33,303 nt of DNA from Alphaproteobacteria bacterium (GCA_016869375.1 VGEH01000040.1:1-33303); one strand, 5' to 3'; shown: positions 24,007-32,604, numbered from the stretch's first letter. The notes: generated by a model not told the origin, from the letters alone. Program-made: numbers and translations.

Positions 24007-24041
24007 TACCGCGCGGTATCCGGTTGTGGCGCGAATCGCGC
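24007..24041. promoter_or_regulatory. Two adjacent palindromes downstream of the operon
   Basis: TACCGCGCGGTA (24007-24018) is a perfect 12-bp palindrome. GCGCGA-A-TCGCGC (24029-24041) is a second one with a single central base. Both lie between the operon's last stop (24001) and the stress-type promoter at 24077-24101. They could bind a regulator or act as weak RNA structures ending the operon. Confidence 0.35.
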
Positions 24042-24076
24042 ATGAAGGCCGTGCGTGAACATCCGATGATCATTCA

Positions 24077-24101
24077 GGAACTGCACACCCCGTTCCGCGT
24101 T
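24077..24101 (+). promoter_or_regulatory. EcfG-type (general stress response) promoter of the SH3/DUF1236 gene
   Basis: GGAAC (24077-24081) is followed after exactly 16 bases by CGTT (24098-24101). This is the recognised -35/-10 pattern (GGAAC-N16/17-CGTT) of the EcfG sigma factor that runs the alphaproteobacterial general stress response. The start codon at 24141 is 39 bases further, a normal leader length. The downstream gene is an envelope protein of a type often seen among stress genes. Confidence 0.7.
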
Positions 24102-24140
24102 GGTTGGCCCGAGGGGACATCAACCGACGAGGACACTCCA

Positions 24141-24845
24141 ATGAAGCTGAGAACTTCGCTCCTTGCCGCCGCGGCGACGATCGCCATGGCCGCACCCGCC
24201 CTTGCCATTCCCGGCACGGCGCTGACCGACCTGCCGCTGCGCGCCGGCCCCGGGCCGATGCATCCCGTGATCGCCACGGTGGAGCGCAACGGCACGGTCG
24301 AGGTCGAAGGCTGCAACGAGGGCGGCCAGTGGTGCCAGGTCAGCGTCGCCGGCCGGCGCGGCTGGGTCTTCGGCTCGCAGCTCGCCGCGCAGCAGTCCGG
24401 CGGCCAGCGGGTGATCATCACCGAGCAGCGCCAGGCGCTCCAGGTCCCGGTCATCCAGTACCAGGAGCAGCGGGCGCTCGCTCCGGCGACCACGACCACC
24501 ACGACGACCAGCACGCAGACCGGTAGCACCGGCGCTGCCGCAGGCGCCGGCACCGGCGTGATCGCCGGCGCGCTGCTCGGCGGCCCGATCGGTGCCGTGA
24601 TCGGCGGCCTCGCCGGCCTCACCGCCGGCGCAATGGTCGACCCGCCGGGCGAGGTCCGCACCTACGTCACGACCAACAAGGTCGAGCCGGTGTTCCTGGA
24701 AGGCGAGGTCGTGGTCGGCGCCACCGTGCCGCAGAACGTCCGGGTCTACGAGATCCCGAACTACAAGGATCGCTACGCCTACATCAACGGGCGCACGGTC
24801 CTGGTCGAGCCGGGCTCGAACAAGATCGTCTACGTCTACCGCTAA
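24141..24845 (+). CDS. Exported SH3-domain, glycine-zipper, DUF1236 envelope protein
   Basis: This 234-residue exported protein has a signal peptide (MKLRTSLLAAAATIAMAAP, cut near ALA at residues 20-22). A bacterial SH3 domain follows (about 24-84, with LPLRAGPGPMHPVIATV and GRRGWVFGSQL and two cysteines). Next come a Thr-rich linker (117-130), a glycine-zipper stretch that could insert in a membrane (131-165: GVIAGALLGGPIGAVIGG) and a C-terminal DUF1236 domain (about 172-234, ending NKIVYVYR). SH3 domains of this kind often bind peptidoglycan. DUF1236 is mainly known from Hyphomicrobiales and has no assigned activity. The gene stands alone behind an EcfG-type promoter and is closed by a terminator hairpin shared with the convergent neighbour. 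A role in envelope protection under stress is inferred. Confidence 0.9.
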   Translation: MKLRTSLLAAAATIAMAAPALAIPGTALTDLPLRAGPGPMHPVIATVERNGTVEVEGCNEGGQWCQVSVAGRRGWVFGSQLAAQQSGGQRVIITEQRQALQVPVIQYQEQRALAPATTTTTTTSTQTGSTGAAAGAGTGVIAGALLGGPIGAVIGGLAGLTAGAMVDPPGEVRTYVTTNKVEPVFLEGEVVVGATVPQNVRVYEIPNYKDRYAYINGRTVLVEPGSNKIVYVYR

Positions 24846-24863
24846 GCGCGGATGAGACCGGGG

Positions 24864-24891
24864 ACGGCCGCCGGTAGCCTCCGGCGGCCGT
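24864..24891. terminator. Bidirectional terminator hairpin between SH3/DUF1236 and MetE-like genes
   Basis: ACGGCCGCCGG (24864-24874) and CCGGCGGCCGT (24881-24891) are exact reverse complements around TAGCCT. The hairpin fills the 48-bp gap between two convergent stop codons and is followed on the plus strand by TTCTC. It probably ends transcription in both directions. Confidence 0.75.
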
Positions 24892-24893
24892 TC

Positions 24894-26039
24894 TCACTTC
24901 CGCCAGAGGCGATCGGAAGCGATCGCCGCCCCTTCGGCCAGCGCTTCGAGCTTGGCATAAACCACGTCGGGATCGACCCGGCCGACACCGGCGAAGGTCG
25001 AAAAGCCGCAATCCGTGCCGGCCAGCACGCGCTCGCGCCCGACGATCTCGGCGAAGCGGCCGATGCGCTCGGCCACCAGCTTCGGGTGCTCGACATAGTT
25101 GGTGCAGGAGTCGAGCAGGCCCGGCATCAGCACCTTGTCGTCGGGCAGCTTGTGCTCCTTGAACACAGCCCATTCATGCGCATGGCGCGGATTGGCCGCC
25201 TCGAAGGAGAGCGCCTGGGCACGCGCCTTCAGCACCGTCGGCAGGATGCGATCGAGATCGATGTCGCAGTGATGCGGCCCCTCGTAGTTCCCCCAGCACA
25301 CATGCAGGCGCACCGATGAGGGTGGGATGTTGCGGAGCGCGTGGTTGAGCGCCTCGACATGTGCCGCCGCACGCTTGAGGAAAGTGCCTTCGTCGGCCGA
25401 CTTGAACATCATGTGGCGGCCGACGCCGAGATCCGGCGAGTCGATCTGCAGCACGAGGCCGGCCTTGTGGATCTCCTCGTACTCGACCTGCATCGCGTCC
25501 GCGAGCGCGGCGAGATAGGCGTCGTCGCTCGGGTAGTAGTCGTTCGGCTGGAACATGGCGATGACGCCGGGCGAAGCGGCGTTCATGAAGCCTTCGACGA
25601 CACCAGCACCGCTGAGCGCCTTCTTGAAGTTGGCGACGTCATCGCGCACCGGCTCGAGATCCTTGACCTTGATCGGTCCGGTGCAGCGCGGCCGGCGATA
25701 GCTCGGCCCTCCCCCCTTGCTGGCGCGCTCGCGATAGCCAGGAAAGGCCTCGAGATCGGCCGGGATGGTGCGCGGGCTGTCGCCCTCGAAGCCGGTCAGC
25801 CGGTCCTTGATGTAGGTTGCGTAGCTGATCTTGCTCATCTCGCCGTCGCTGACCACGTCGACGCGCGACGACGCCTGGCGCTTCACGACCTCGCCGACAG
25901 CCTCGGCGATGGTCTTCTTGTAGGCGGCGTCCTCGGTGCGCGTCCCCGCTTCCTTGCCGAAGACGAGGTCGCAGACCGCCTGGCTGCGCGGCAGGCTGCC
26001 GACATGGGTGGTGAGGATGCGGTCGGTCGAGAGCTTCAT
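24894..26039 (-). CDS. MetE-like cobalamin-independent methyltransferase (methionine synthase C-terminal domain family)
   Basis: This 381-residue protein corresponds to the C-terminal catalytic barrel of MetE without its N-terminal domain. The zinc ligands are all present: H246 and C248 in RLHVCWGN, E280 in SFEAANPRH and C344 in GTDCGF. The N-terminal TTHVGSLPRS and DVVSDGEMSK are also typical. Full MetE is about 750 residues. Stand-alone forms of this size move methyl groups from various donors to thiols, or have other roles, so homocysteine methylation is possible but not shown. It starts at ATG 26039 and is divergent from the peptide-binding protein gene across 164 bp. Confidence 0.88.
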   Translation of the reverse strand: MKLSTDRILTTHVGSLPRSQAVCDLVFGKEAGTRTEDAAYKKTIAEAVGEVVKRQASSRVDVVSDGEMSKISYATYIKDRLTGFEGDSPRTIPADLEAFPGYRERASKGGGPSYRRPRCTGPIKVKDLEPVRDDVANFKKALSGAGVVEGFMNAASPGVIAMFQPNDYYPSDDAYLAALADAMQVEYEEIHKAGLVLQIDSPDLGVGRHMMFKSADEGTFLKRAAAHVEALNHALRNIPPSSVRLHVCWGNYEGPHHCDIDLDRILPTVLKARAQALSFEAANPRHAHEWAVFKEHKLPDDKVLMPGLLDSCTNYVEHPKLVAERIGRFAEIVGRERVLAGTDCGFSTFAGVGRVDPDVVYAKLEALAEGAAIASDRLWRK

Positions 26040-26203
26040 GGCTCTAGCCTACGGTTGGCCGAACTTAGGGTCCAATAAATGTGAAGGCGGGGCTGTTGTC
26101 CGGCGGAGTGCGCCCTGACAGACTACCCCCGAGGAGCGGCGCCCGCCGCGGCACGAACAAGGTTATATCGCCACCACCGTCACACCACCGACAGGAGAGC
26201 ACC

Positions 26204-27793
26204 ATGGCCGAGGGTCTTGGGATTACGCGCACGCTTGCAGCGAGCCTGCTGGGAGCGACCATCCTGTCGGCGCCGGCATTGGCGCAGCAGAAGACCCTGA
26301 TCGTGGTACCGCACGCCGAGCCCAAGGTGTTCGACCCGCACCAGTCCGGCGTCAACATCACGACGATGCATTCGGCGATGATCTACGACCAGCTCTTCGG
26401 CTGGGACGAGAAGATGACGGCGCAGCCGCAGGCGGCCGAGGGCGTCACCGTCTCGGCGGACAAGCTCACCTACACCTTCAAGCTCCGGCCGGGACAGACC
26501 TTCCATGACGGCACGGCGGTCACGACCAAGGACGTGATCGCGACGCTGAACCGCATGCTGAAGCGCGACACGCAGATTGCCAAGCTGGCGGAAGCCATCG
26601 CCGCCATCGAGCGCGTCGACGATGCGACCTTCACCGTCAAGCTGAAGGAGCCTTTCGGCTTCGTCACGCATCTGATTGGCGGCTCGAACAACGTTGCCGG
26701 CGGCATCATGCGCGAGAAGGAGGCGATGACCGACCCCTTCACACCGATCAACGAGTATATCGGCTCCGGTCCGTACAAATTCAGCCGCGCCGACTGGGCA
26801 CCGGGCTCGAAGGTCGTCTATCTGAAGCACGACGCCTACAAGCCGCGCTCCGAACCGGCTTCGGCGATGTCCGGCGGCAAGGTCGCGAAGATCGACCGCG
26901 TCGAGTGGCGGATCATCCCGGATTCCTCGGTCGCCATGGCGGCGCTGCGCGCCGGAGAGATCGACTTCCTCGACGCGCCGCCGATCGACCTGGTCAACAC
27001 GGTCGCCAGCAACCCGGACATCGTCGTCGGCGAGGTCTGGCCGATCGAGAACCAGGGCGTGTTCCGGATGAACCAGATCCATCCGCCCTTCAACAACCTG
27101 AAGGCCCGCCTCGCCGTTGCCAATGCGGTGAGCCAGATCGACTACATGACCGCGGGCATCGGCGACAAGCGCTACTGGCGCGAATGCTACGCCTACTGGC
27201 TCTGCAACCCGCCGAACGGCACCGAGGCCGGTTCCGATGCCTACCGCAAGCCGGATCTCGACAAGGCGCGCCAGCTCGTCAAGGAATCCGGCGTCGCCGA
27301 CGTGCCGATCGTCATCATCGGCGGCAGCGACATCCCGATGTACAACGCGTGGAGCCTGCTGACCGCGGAGACGCTGAAGAAGATCGGCTTCACCAAGATC
27401 GATCTGCAGCTTTCCGACTGGGGCAGCGTCGCCGCCCGCCGCGCCAAGAAGGATCCGCCGACGCAGGGTGGCTGGAACATGTTCCACACCTCGGCCAACG
27501 GCGCGCAGCTCACCAGCCCGATGACCAGCCCGTCGACCATCATGACCTGCGACGGCCGCAACTTCGTCGGCTGGCCCTGCGACGAGGTGGTCGAGAAGAT
27601 GCGCGACCAGTACATCAAGGAAACCGACCCGAAGAAGCAGGCGGAGCTGGTGGAAGCCATGCACAAGCGGCTGTGGGAAGTGATCCCCTATGTGCCGCTC
27701 GGCCAGTTCAAGCAGCCCTTCCTGTGGCGGAAGAACGTCTCCGGCGTGCTCCGGGCCAACACGCTGGTGTTCTGGAACATCACGAAGAGCTGA
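26204..27793 (+). CDS. Orphan ABC transporter substrate-binding protein, peptide/nickel family 5
   Basis: This 529-residue exported protein belongs to the SBP family 5 (dipeptide, oligopeptide and related ligands). The signal peptide is about residues 1-28 (LAASLLGATILSAPALAQ). The mature part has LKPGQTFHDGT-like LRPGQTFHDGT, IGSGPYKFSRADWAPGSKVVY and VWPIENQGVFRMNQIHPPFNN, all family stretches. The ATG at 26204 follows AGGAG (26193-26197). No permease or ATPase genes of this type are nearby, so it either uses transporters encoded elsewhere or acts as a receptor. An alpha/beta-hydrolase-like gene starts eight bases after its stop and is surely cotranscribed. Confidence 0.92.
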   Translation: MAEGLGITRTLAASLLGATILSAPALAQQKTLIVVPHAEPKVFDPHQSGVNITTMHSAMIYDQLFGWDEKMTAQPQAAEGVTVSADKLTYTFKLRPGQTFHDGTAVTTKDVIATLNRMLKRDTQIAKLAEAIAAIERVDDATFTVKLKEPFGFVTHLIGGSNNVAGGIMREKEAMTDPFTPINEYIGSGPYKFSRADWAPGSKVVYLKHDAYKPRSEPASAMSGGKVAKIDRVEWRIIPDSSVAMAALRAGEIDFLDAPPIDLVNTVASNPDIVVGEVWPIENQGVFRMNQIHPPFNNLKARLAVANAVSQIDYMTAGIGDKRYWRECYAYWLCNPPNGTEAGSDAYRKPDLDKARQLVKESGVADVPIVIIGGSDIPMYNAWSLLTAETLKKIGFTKIDLQLSDWGSVAARRAKKDPPTQGGWNMFHTSANGAQLTSPMTSPSTIMTCDGRNFVGWPCDEVVEKMRDQYIKETDPKKQAELVEAMHKRLWEVIPYVPLGQFKQPFLWRKNVSGVLRANTLVFWNITKS

Positions 27794-27801
27794 CGCCCCC
27801 C

Positions 27802-28593
27802 GTGAAAGGCTACGAGACGCTCGGCATCGCCGCCGGGCATGCCCGGATCCGCGCCTTCGTTCGAGGCGCGGGTCCGACGGTGGTGATGCTCTCCGGCATG
27901 GGACGTCCGCCGAGCGATCTCGAGGCCTTCGGCAAGGCCGTCGCCGATTCCGGCTACAAGGTCGCGATCTGCGAATATCGCGGTGTCGGCGAGAGCACGG
28001 GACCGCTCGACGGCATCACCTTTCACGACCTGGCGAAGGACGTCATTGCCGTCATCGACAAGGTCGGCGGCGCGCCGGTGGCGCTGATCGGCCATGCGTT
28101 CGGCAACCGCATCGCTCGCACACTCGCCGCCGACCGGCCGGATCTCGTGTCCTGCGTGGTGATGCTGGGAGCCAGCGGCAAGGTGCAGCCCTCTCCCGAG
28201 ATCGCCGCTGCGATCAGGATCGCGCAGTCGATGCACCTGCCGCGGAAGGACCGCGAAGCCGCGGTCCGGCTCGCCTGGGTCGGTCCCGGCCGCGATCCCT
28301 CCGGCTGGCTCGACGAGAACTGGTCGCAACCCTTCATCAAGGGCGCGATGGCCGCGGCCGAGAGAACGCCGCTCAGCGAATTCTGGACCGCGGGCAAGGC
28401 GCCGATCCTGATCGTCCAGGGCCTGGCCGACGTCTCGGCCCCGCCGGCAAACGGCCGTTCGCTCAAGGAAGAGGTCGGCGACCGCGCTACGCTGGTCGAG
28501 CTTGAGGGTGTCGGCCACTCGATGGCAGTCGAGGCACCGGACGAATGCGCCAAGCCCGTACTCGACTATCTGGCGAAGCGCGTGAGGCGCTAG
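27802..28593 (+). CDS. Alpha/beta-hydrolase-fold protein lacking the nucleophile serine
   Basis: This 263-residue protein is clearly of the alpha/beta hydrolase fold: MLSGMGRPPSD, CEYRGVGESTG, acid D210 in QGLADVSAP and H239 in GVGHSM. The nucleophile elbow reads GHAFG, so the expected Ser is Ala99 (codon GCG at 28096-28098). Asp and His remain in place. Either the protein uses no covalent nucleophile, as in some lyase or oxygenase-like members of the fold, or it has a binding role. I recall GHAFGNR in other alphaproteobacterial proteins, which would make it a clade feature and not damage. The start is GTG at 27802, eight bases after the binding-protein stop; no strong ribosome site is seen. 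Confidence 0.85.
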   Translation: MKGYETLGIAAGHARIRAFVRGAGPTVVMLSGMGRPPSDLEAFGKAVADSGYKVAICEYRGVGESTGPLDGITFHDLAKDVIAVIDKVGGAPVALIGHAFGNRIARTLAADRPDLVSCVVMLGASGKVQPSPEIAAAIRIAQSMHLPRKDREAAVRLAWVGPGRDPSGWLDENWSQPFIKGAMAAAERTPLSEFWTAGKAPILIVQGLADVSAPPANGRSLKEEVGDRATLVELEGVGHSMAVEAPDECAKPVLDYLAKRVRR

Positions 28594-28609
28594 AGAATCC
28601 TGGGGTTCG

Positions 28610-30991
28610 TCACGGCACGACGGACCGGCGGCCGCTGCGCTCGGTCAGGATGCGGTCGAAGCGCGTCAGCTGCGCCATCACCCGGCCGTAGACGCTTTCG
28701 GGAGGAAAACTCCCATCGGCGTCGGGCGTTCCGGCGGGAAGACCGGTGAACAGCTCGACCGCGTCGTCGATCGTGGCGGCGCTCCAGACATGGAACCGGC
28801 CCGCCGCCACCGCCTCTTCGATCGGCGGGCGAACCGCCAGATTGATCTCGTTCGCCGCCGGGATCAGCGCGCCTTGCGTGCCGGTGAGCCCGCGCTCGCT
28901 GCAAGTGCGGAAGAAGCCTTCAACCTTGTGATGCGCACCGCCGATCGCCTGCGTCTCGCCCTGCTGGTTGGCCGAGCCGGTGATCGCGATGTCCTGCCTC
29001 AAGGGAACGCCCGACAGCGATGACAGGATCGCCAGAAGCTCCGCCAGCGAGGCGCTGTCTCCTTCGACCCCGCCATAGCTCTGCTCGAAGGTGATCGAAG
29101 CGGAGAAGGACAAGGGAAAGCGGCGCGCGAAAAGGCCGTTGAGGAAGCCCGAGATTACATAGACGCCCTTCTGCTGGATCGGGCCTGCCATTTCGACCAT
29201 GCGCTCGATGTTGACGACGCCGAGCTCGCCGACGAAGGTGCGCGCGGTCACGCGCGAAGGCTGGCCAAAGCTGTGGTCGCCGGAATCACTGACGACGAGC
29301 GCGTTGATCTGGCCGACCTTGCGGCCGTCGGTCTCGATCAGGATCGTGCCGCGTCGGATCAGCTCCTGGCTGCGATCTTCCGTATGGGCGTTGCGTTCGC
29401 GCCGGGCATTGAGCGCCGTGTCGACATCGGCCGCGGTGATCGTCGTATCCTTGCGCTGGCGCGCGAAGGCGGCCGCTTCCGAGACGACATCCTCGATCTG
29501 CTCGAAGCGCGCCGAGAGCTTGCCGCGATGCTGCGCCCATCTCGCCGACTGGCCGAGCAGGTAGCCGATCGCGCCGTCGTCGCAACGCGAACCGCCCAGC
29601 CGCCGGGCCGCTTCCTGAATGATCCCAGCGACCGCCGCGAGATTGCCGGGACTCGCTTCCATATCGACGTCGATGTCGGCTTTGACCTTGAAGTAGCTCT
29701 GGAAGTCGACGTCCGCGGCGAAGAAGGTGTAGTACCACCGGTGCGAGCCCACCAGCACGACCTTGACGTCGAGAGGGATCGGCTTCGCCTTGAGTCCGCC
29801 GACCAGGGGCGGACTGCCCGAGCGGTACAGCTCCTCGATGCGGATCTCGCGGTCGCGGAGCGCCGCCTTGAGGAACTCCCAGACCCGCGGCTGCGCCGCC
29901 AGGGCCTCGGCACGCAGCACCAGGATGCCGCCATTGGCCCGGTGCAGCGCGCCGGCGCGGATCATGGTGAAGTCGGTCTCGAGCACGCCGCCGACCGACC
30001 GGTACTGGATCGTGCCGAACAGGTTCTCGTAGGTCGGGTTCGGTTCGAGCACGACATCCGGATGCGGGTCGCTGCCGTGATCGGCCAGCAGGTTGACGGC
30101 GTAGCGCTCGACGAAGGCGATGCGCTTCGGCGCACTCTCCGGCCCGTCCCCGGCCACGCGGCCGAACAGGTCGGCGAGATCGGCGCGCATCTCGGTCAGC
30201 CACCGCCCGAGACCCGGATGGCCGCCGAACTCGGCGACGACGGCGGCGACCAGCGCGTCGGTCGCCCGCTCGACGGTCTCGCGGCGTACATTGGCCATCG
30301 CCTCGCCGATCTCGGCTTCCGTCGCCCGCGCCCGGGCCGAGAAGTCGGCGAGCGCCGGCTGGATCTTCGTCCAGGCCGCCTCCAGCCTGGCGCGTTCCTT
30401 GTCGTCGAGCGCCTCATAGGCCCGCGGCTTCCCCTCGGCGTCGCGAAGCAGGAGCGCGAGCCCCTGCTCGGAGCGCGTGAGTTCGACGCCGTCGGCTTCC
30501 GCCAGCTTCTGCAGCGCCGCAAAGGAGTCGGCCATGCTGGCGCGAAGCGCTTCGCCGGCCTGCCCGAGCGCCTGAGAGTACTCGGGCGAGCCGAAGGCCT
30601 TTTTCAAGGCCGCCTCGATCGCCGGCACCAGGGCAGCGACGCGATCGCGAAAGCGCCGGCCGACGCCGGCCGGAAGCCGGCAGGGCCGCGGCCACTCCGG
30701 TCGCTTGAAGTTGTTGAGGTAGATCCAGTCTGGCGGCGGCGGCAGGCGCGTCACATAGGCGCGGAGATAGTCCATCGTCGCCGTCATCCGGCCGCTGCGG
30801 TTCTCGCCGAGCACGAAGACGTTGAAGCCGAGATCGGGAATGGCGAGCCCGAATTCGAGCGCCTGGCGCGCACGCCGGTGCGAGGTGAGCGCGAAAACCG
30901 GCGGCTCTCCGCCGACCGGCACGGCCGTCGTCGCGGGAACGGCGAACCGCGGCAGGCCGATCTCGCCGGCCGCGAGGGATTTTGCGGGCAT
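28610..30991 (-). CDS. Lon-type protease (LonB/LonC-like, COG1067 type) with degenerate ATPase motifs
   Basis: This 793-residue protein has an AAA_32-type N-terminal region, a helical insertion (about 110-290, charged and coiled-coil-like) and a C-terminal S16 protease domain. The catalytic dyad is S646 (VEGDSAS) and K689 (AHHKVEGFF), 43 residues apart as in E. coli Lon, so peptidase activity should be intact. The Walker A region is GENRSGRMT (62-70), with Arg for Lys and Met for Ser/Thr. The Walker B-like stretch GGILVLRAEAL lacks the usual Asp. ATP hydrolysis is therefore doubtful. The start at 30991 has AGGA at suitable spacing. Relatives are cytosolic proteases of unclear target. It may be cotranscribed with the amidase gene 28 bp upstream. 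Confidence 0.9.
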   Translation of the reverse strand: MPAKSLAAGEIGLPRFAVPATTAVPVGGEPPVFALTSHRRARQALEFGLAIPDLGFNVFVLGENRSGRMTATMDYLRAYVTRLPPPPDWIYLNNFKRPEWPRPCRLPAGVGRRFRDRVAALVPAIEAALKKAFGSPEYSQALGQAGEALRASMADSFAALQKLAEADGVELTRSEQGLALLLRDAEGKPRAYEALDDKERARLEAAWTKIQPALADFSARARATEAEIGEAMANVRRETVERATDALVAAVVAEFGGHPGLGRWLTEMRADLADLFGRVAGDGPESAPKRIAFVERYAVNLLADHGSDPHPDVVLEPNPTYENLFGTIQYRSVGGVLETDFTMIRAGALHRANGGILVLRAEALAAQPRVWEFLKAALRDREIRIEELYRSGSPPLVGGLKAKPIPLDVKVVLVGSHRWYYTFFAADVDFQSYFKVKADIDVDMEASPGNLAAVAGIIQEAARRLGGSRCDDGAIGYLLGQSARWAQHRGKLSARFEQIEDVVSEAAAFARQRKDTTITAADVDTALNARRERNAHTEDRSQELIRRGTILIETDGRKVGQINALVVSDSGDHSFGQPSRVTARTFVGELGVVNIERMVEMAGPIQQKGVYVISGFLNGLFARRFPLSFSASITFEQSYGGVEGDSASLAELLAILSSLSGVPLRQDIAITGSANQQGETQAIGGAHHKVEGFFRTCSERGLTGTQGALIPAANEINLAVRPPIEEAVAAGRFHVWSAATIDDAVELFTGLPAGTPDADGSFPPESVYGRVMAQLTRFDRILTERSGRRSVVP

Positions 30992-31019
30992 CGTTGAATC
31001 CTAGGCGATCGGCCGACGC

Positions 31020-32495
31020 TCAGCCCTTCGTCACATGCACGCCCGGCACGCGGCCGCCATTCCACTTGCCGCCGAGCGCGCGCTCGATCTGGGCCGCGAG
31101 CTGAAGGAGCTGCCCGTCATTGGCCTGGCGGGAGAGCGCCTGGATGCCAAGCGGAAGACCGTTGTCATGCGCCGCCATCGGCAGCGAGATGCCGGGGATG
31201 CCGGCGAGGTTACCTAAGGGCGTGTAGGCGTAGAGACCCCAGAGCTTGCGGAACCAGTCGCGCGGCTTGTCCGTGCTGTTCATGGTGATGAAGTCCATGG
31301 TGCCGAGCTTGTGCGTGGTCTGCGTCGAGATCGGCGTCAGGATGACATCCCATTCCTCGAAGAAATCGCCGAAGGCACGCGACGTCGTATTGAACACCGC
31401 CTGCATGTCGGAGCGCGCCGAGTAGGGCAGGTTGATCCCCTCCTCCCAGATCTTGACGTTCATTGGCTCGATCATGTCGGCGGTCGGCCGGTTGAGGCCC
31501 TTCGCCTTGGTCTTGCTCTCGAGGTTCATCGCGATGTTGGTGATGTAGCAGGTCGTCTGCGCGTCGTAGGCGGCGCGAAAATCGATCGGCGGCGTCTTCC
31601 ATTCGACGTGATGGCCGAGCCCTTGCAGGAACTTGGCCGCGCGCTCGAGCTCGGAGGCGATATGTGGGGTCGAACGGTAATCGCCCCACTCATGACTGAC
31701 CGCAATCTTGAGCTTCGGCGGGTCCTTCTTGATCATGTCGGTATAACGGCCTTCCGGCGTCCAGAAGGGCATGAACTCGCCCGGCGCCGGTCCGCGGCAC
31801 GCATCGAAGAACGCGGCGTGGTCGCGCACGGTGCGGCTGTGGCAGCCCTGCACCGAGACGACGGCCATCAGGTCGGAGCCTTCCGGATAGGCCGAAAACA
31901 CGCCGCGCGAAGGCTTCAGGCCGAGATTGCCGTTGATGCCGGCGGGGATGCGGATCGAGCCGCCGCCGTCGCTCGCATGGGAGAGCGGGATCACGCCGGC
32001 GGCGATGATCGCGCCGGTACCGGCCGAGGAGCCGCCGGTCGTGTAGCTCATGTCCCACGGGTTGCGCGAGACATACACCTTCGGATTCTCGACCGAGCCG
32101 CAGACGCCGAATTCCGGCGTCGTCGTGCGGCCCATGATGTTGAGGCCGGCCTTGCGGATCTTGGTGGTGAGGAAGCTGTCGGACTTGGCGACGTTGCCCT
32201 GCATGAGCTGGGCGCCCATCTCCTGCTTGCGGCCTTTCAGCGTCGGGCCGAGATCCTTCATCAGGTAGGGCATGCCGGCGAAGGGACCGGAGAGATTGGC
32301 GCCGTCCTTGGCCGGATCCTTGACGACGTCGTCGAAGACCTCGACGACCGCGTGGATCCGCGGATTGACCATCTCGACGCCCGCGGCGACCTGCTCCGCG
32401 AGGTCGCGCGGCGTGACCTCCTTCTTCCTCACCAGCTCGGCGAGACCGACGGCATCGTATGTCACCCAATTGTCCCAGCTCATCACCGTCGTCAT
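31020..32495 (-). CDS. Amidase (amidase signature family)
   Basis: This 491-residue enzyme hydrolyses a carboxamide. The Ser-cisSer-Lys triad is complete: K80 in MPYLMKDLG, cis-Ser S156 in TTGGSSAGTG and nucleophile S180 in SDGGGSIRIPA. The 24-residue gap between the serines matches the family. C-terminal NLAGIPGISLPM and GLPLGIQAL are also typical. The ATG at 32495 follows AGGAGAGAG at ideal spacing. There is no signal peptide, so it is cytoplasmic. The amide is unknown; the family covers aliphatic amides, aryl amides, amino-acid amides and nylon oligomers. It is divergent from the receiver-protein gene, with three repeated AATGTC sites in between. Confidence 0.92.
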   Translation of the reverse strand: MTTVMSWDNWVTYDAVGLAELVRKKEVTPRDLAEQVAAGVEMVNPRIHAVVEVFDDVVKDPAKDGANLSGPFAGMPYLMKDLGPTLKGRKQEMGAQLMQGNVAKSDSFLTTKIRKAGLNIMGRTTTPEFGVCGSVENPKVYVSRNPWDMSYTTGGSSAGTGAIIAAGVIPLSHASDGGGSIRIPAGINGNLGLKPSRGVFSAYPEGSDLMAVVSVQGCHSRTVRDHAAFFDACRGPAPGEFMPFWTPEGRYTDMIKKDPPKLKIAVSHEWGDYRSTPHIASELERAAKFLQGLGHHVEWKTPPIDFRAAYDAQTTCYITNIAMNLESKTKAKGLNRPTADMIEPMNVKIWEEGINLPYSARSDMQAVFNTTSRAFGDFFEEWDVILTPISTQTTHKLGTMDFITMNSTDKPRDWFRKLWGLYAYTPLGNLAGIPGISLPMAAHDNGLPLGIQALSRQANDGQLLQLAAQIERALGGKWNGGRVPGVHVTKG

Positions 32496-32554
32496 GGTCT
32501 CTCTCCTGCTGCGAGTCGCGGAGACTCTAGATGGATTTCAGGCACTTGGCCGAG

Positions 32555-32604
32555 GAGGAATGTCGCAAATCTTAGAGGAATGTCCTTCAAAATCGGCCAA
32601 TGTC
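32555..32604. repeat. Three AATGTC motifs at exact 20-bp intervals
   Basis: AATGTC occurs at 32559-32564, 32579-32584 and 32599-32604. The first two are part of a 10-bp direct repeat GAGGAATGTC (32555-32564, 32575-32584). The third is GGCCAATGTC. Twenty bases is about two helical turns, so all three face the same side of the DNA. They lie in the 148-bp gap between the divergent amidase and receiver genes. This looks like an array of regulator binding sites. Confidence 0.6.

Noticed and set aside
24894-26039. Truncated metE pseudogene.
   Set aside because: The N-terminus (TTHVGSLPRS) and all four zinc ligands are intact. Stand-alone C-terminal-type MetE proteins of this length are a normal family.
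32525-32560. A sigma-54 promoter suggested by GGCAC followed by TTGG.
   Set aside because: The GG-N10-GC spacing of the -24/-12 elements is not met.
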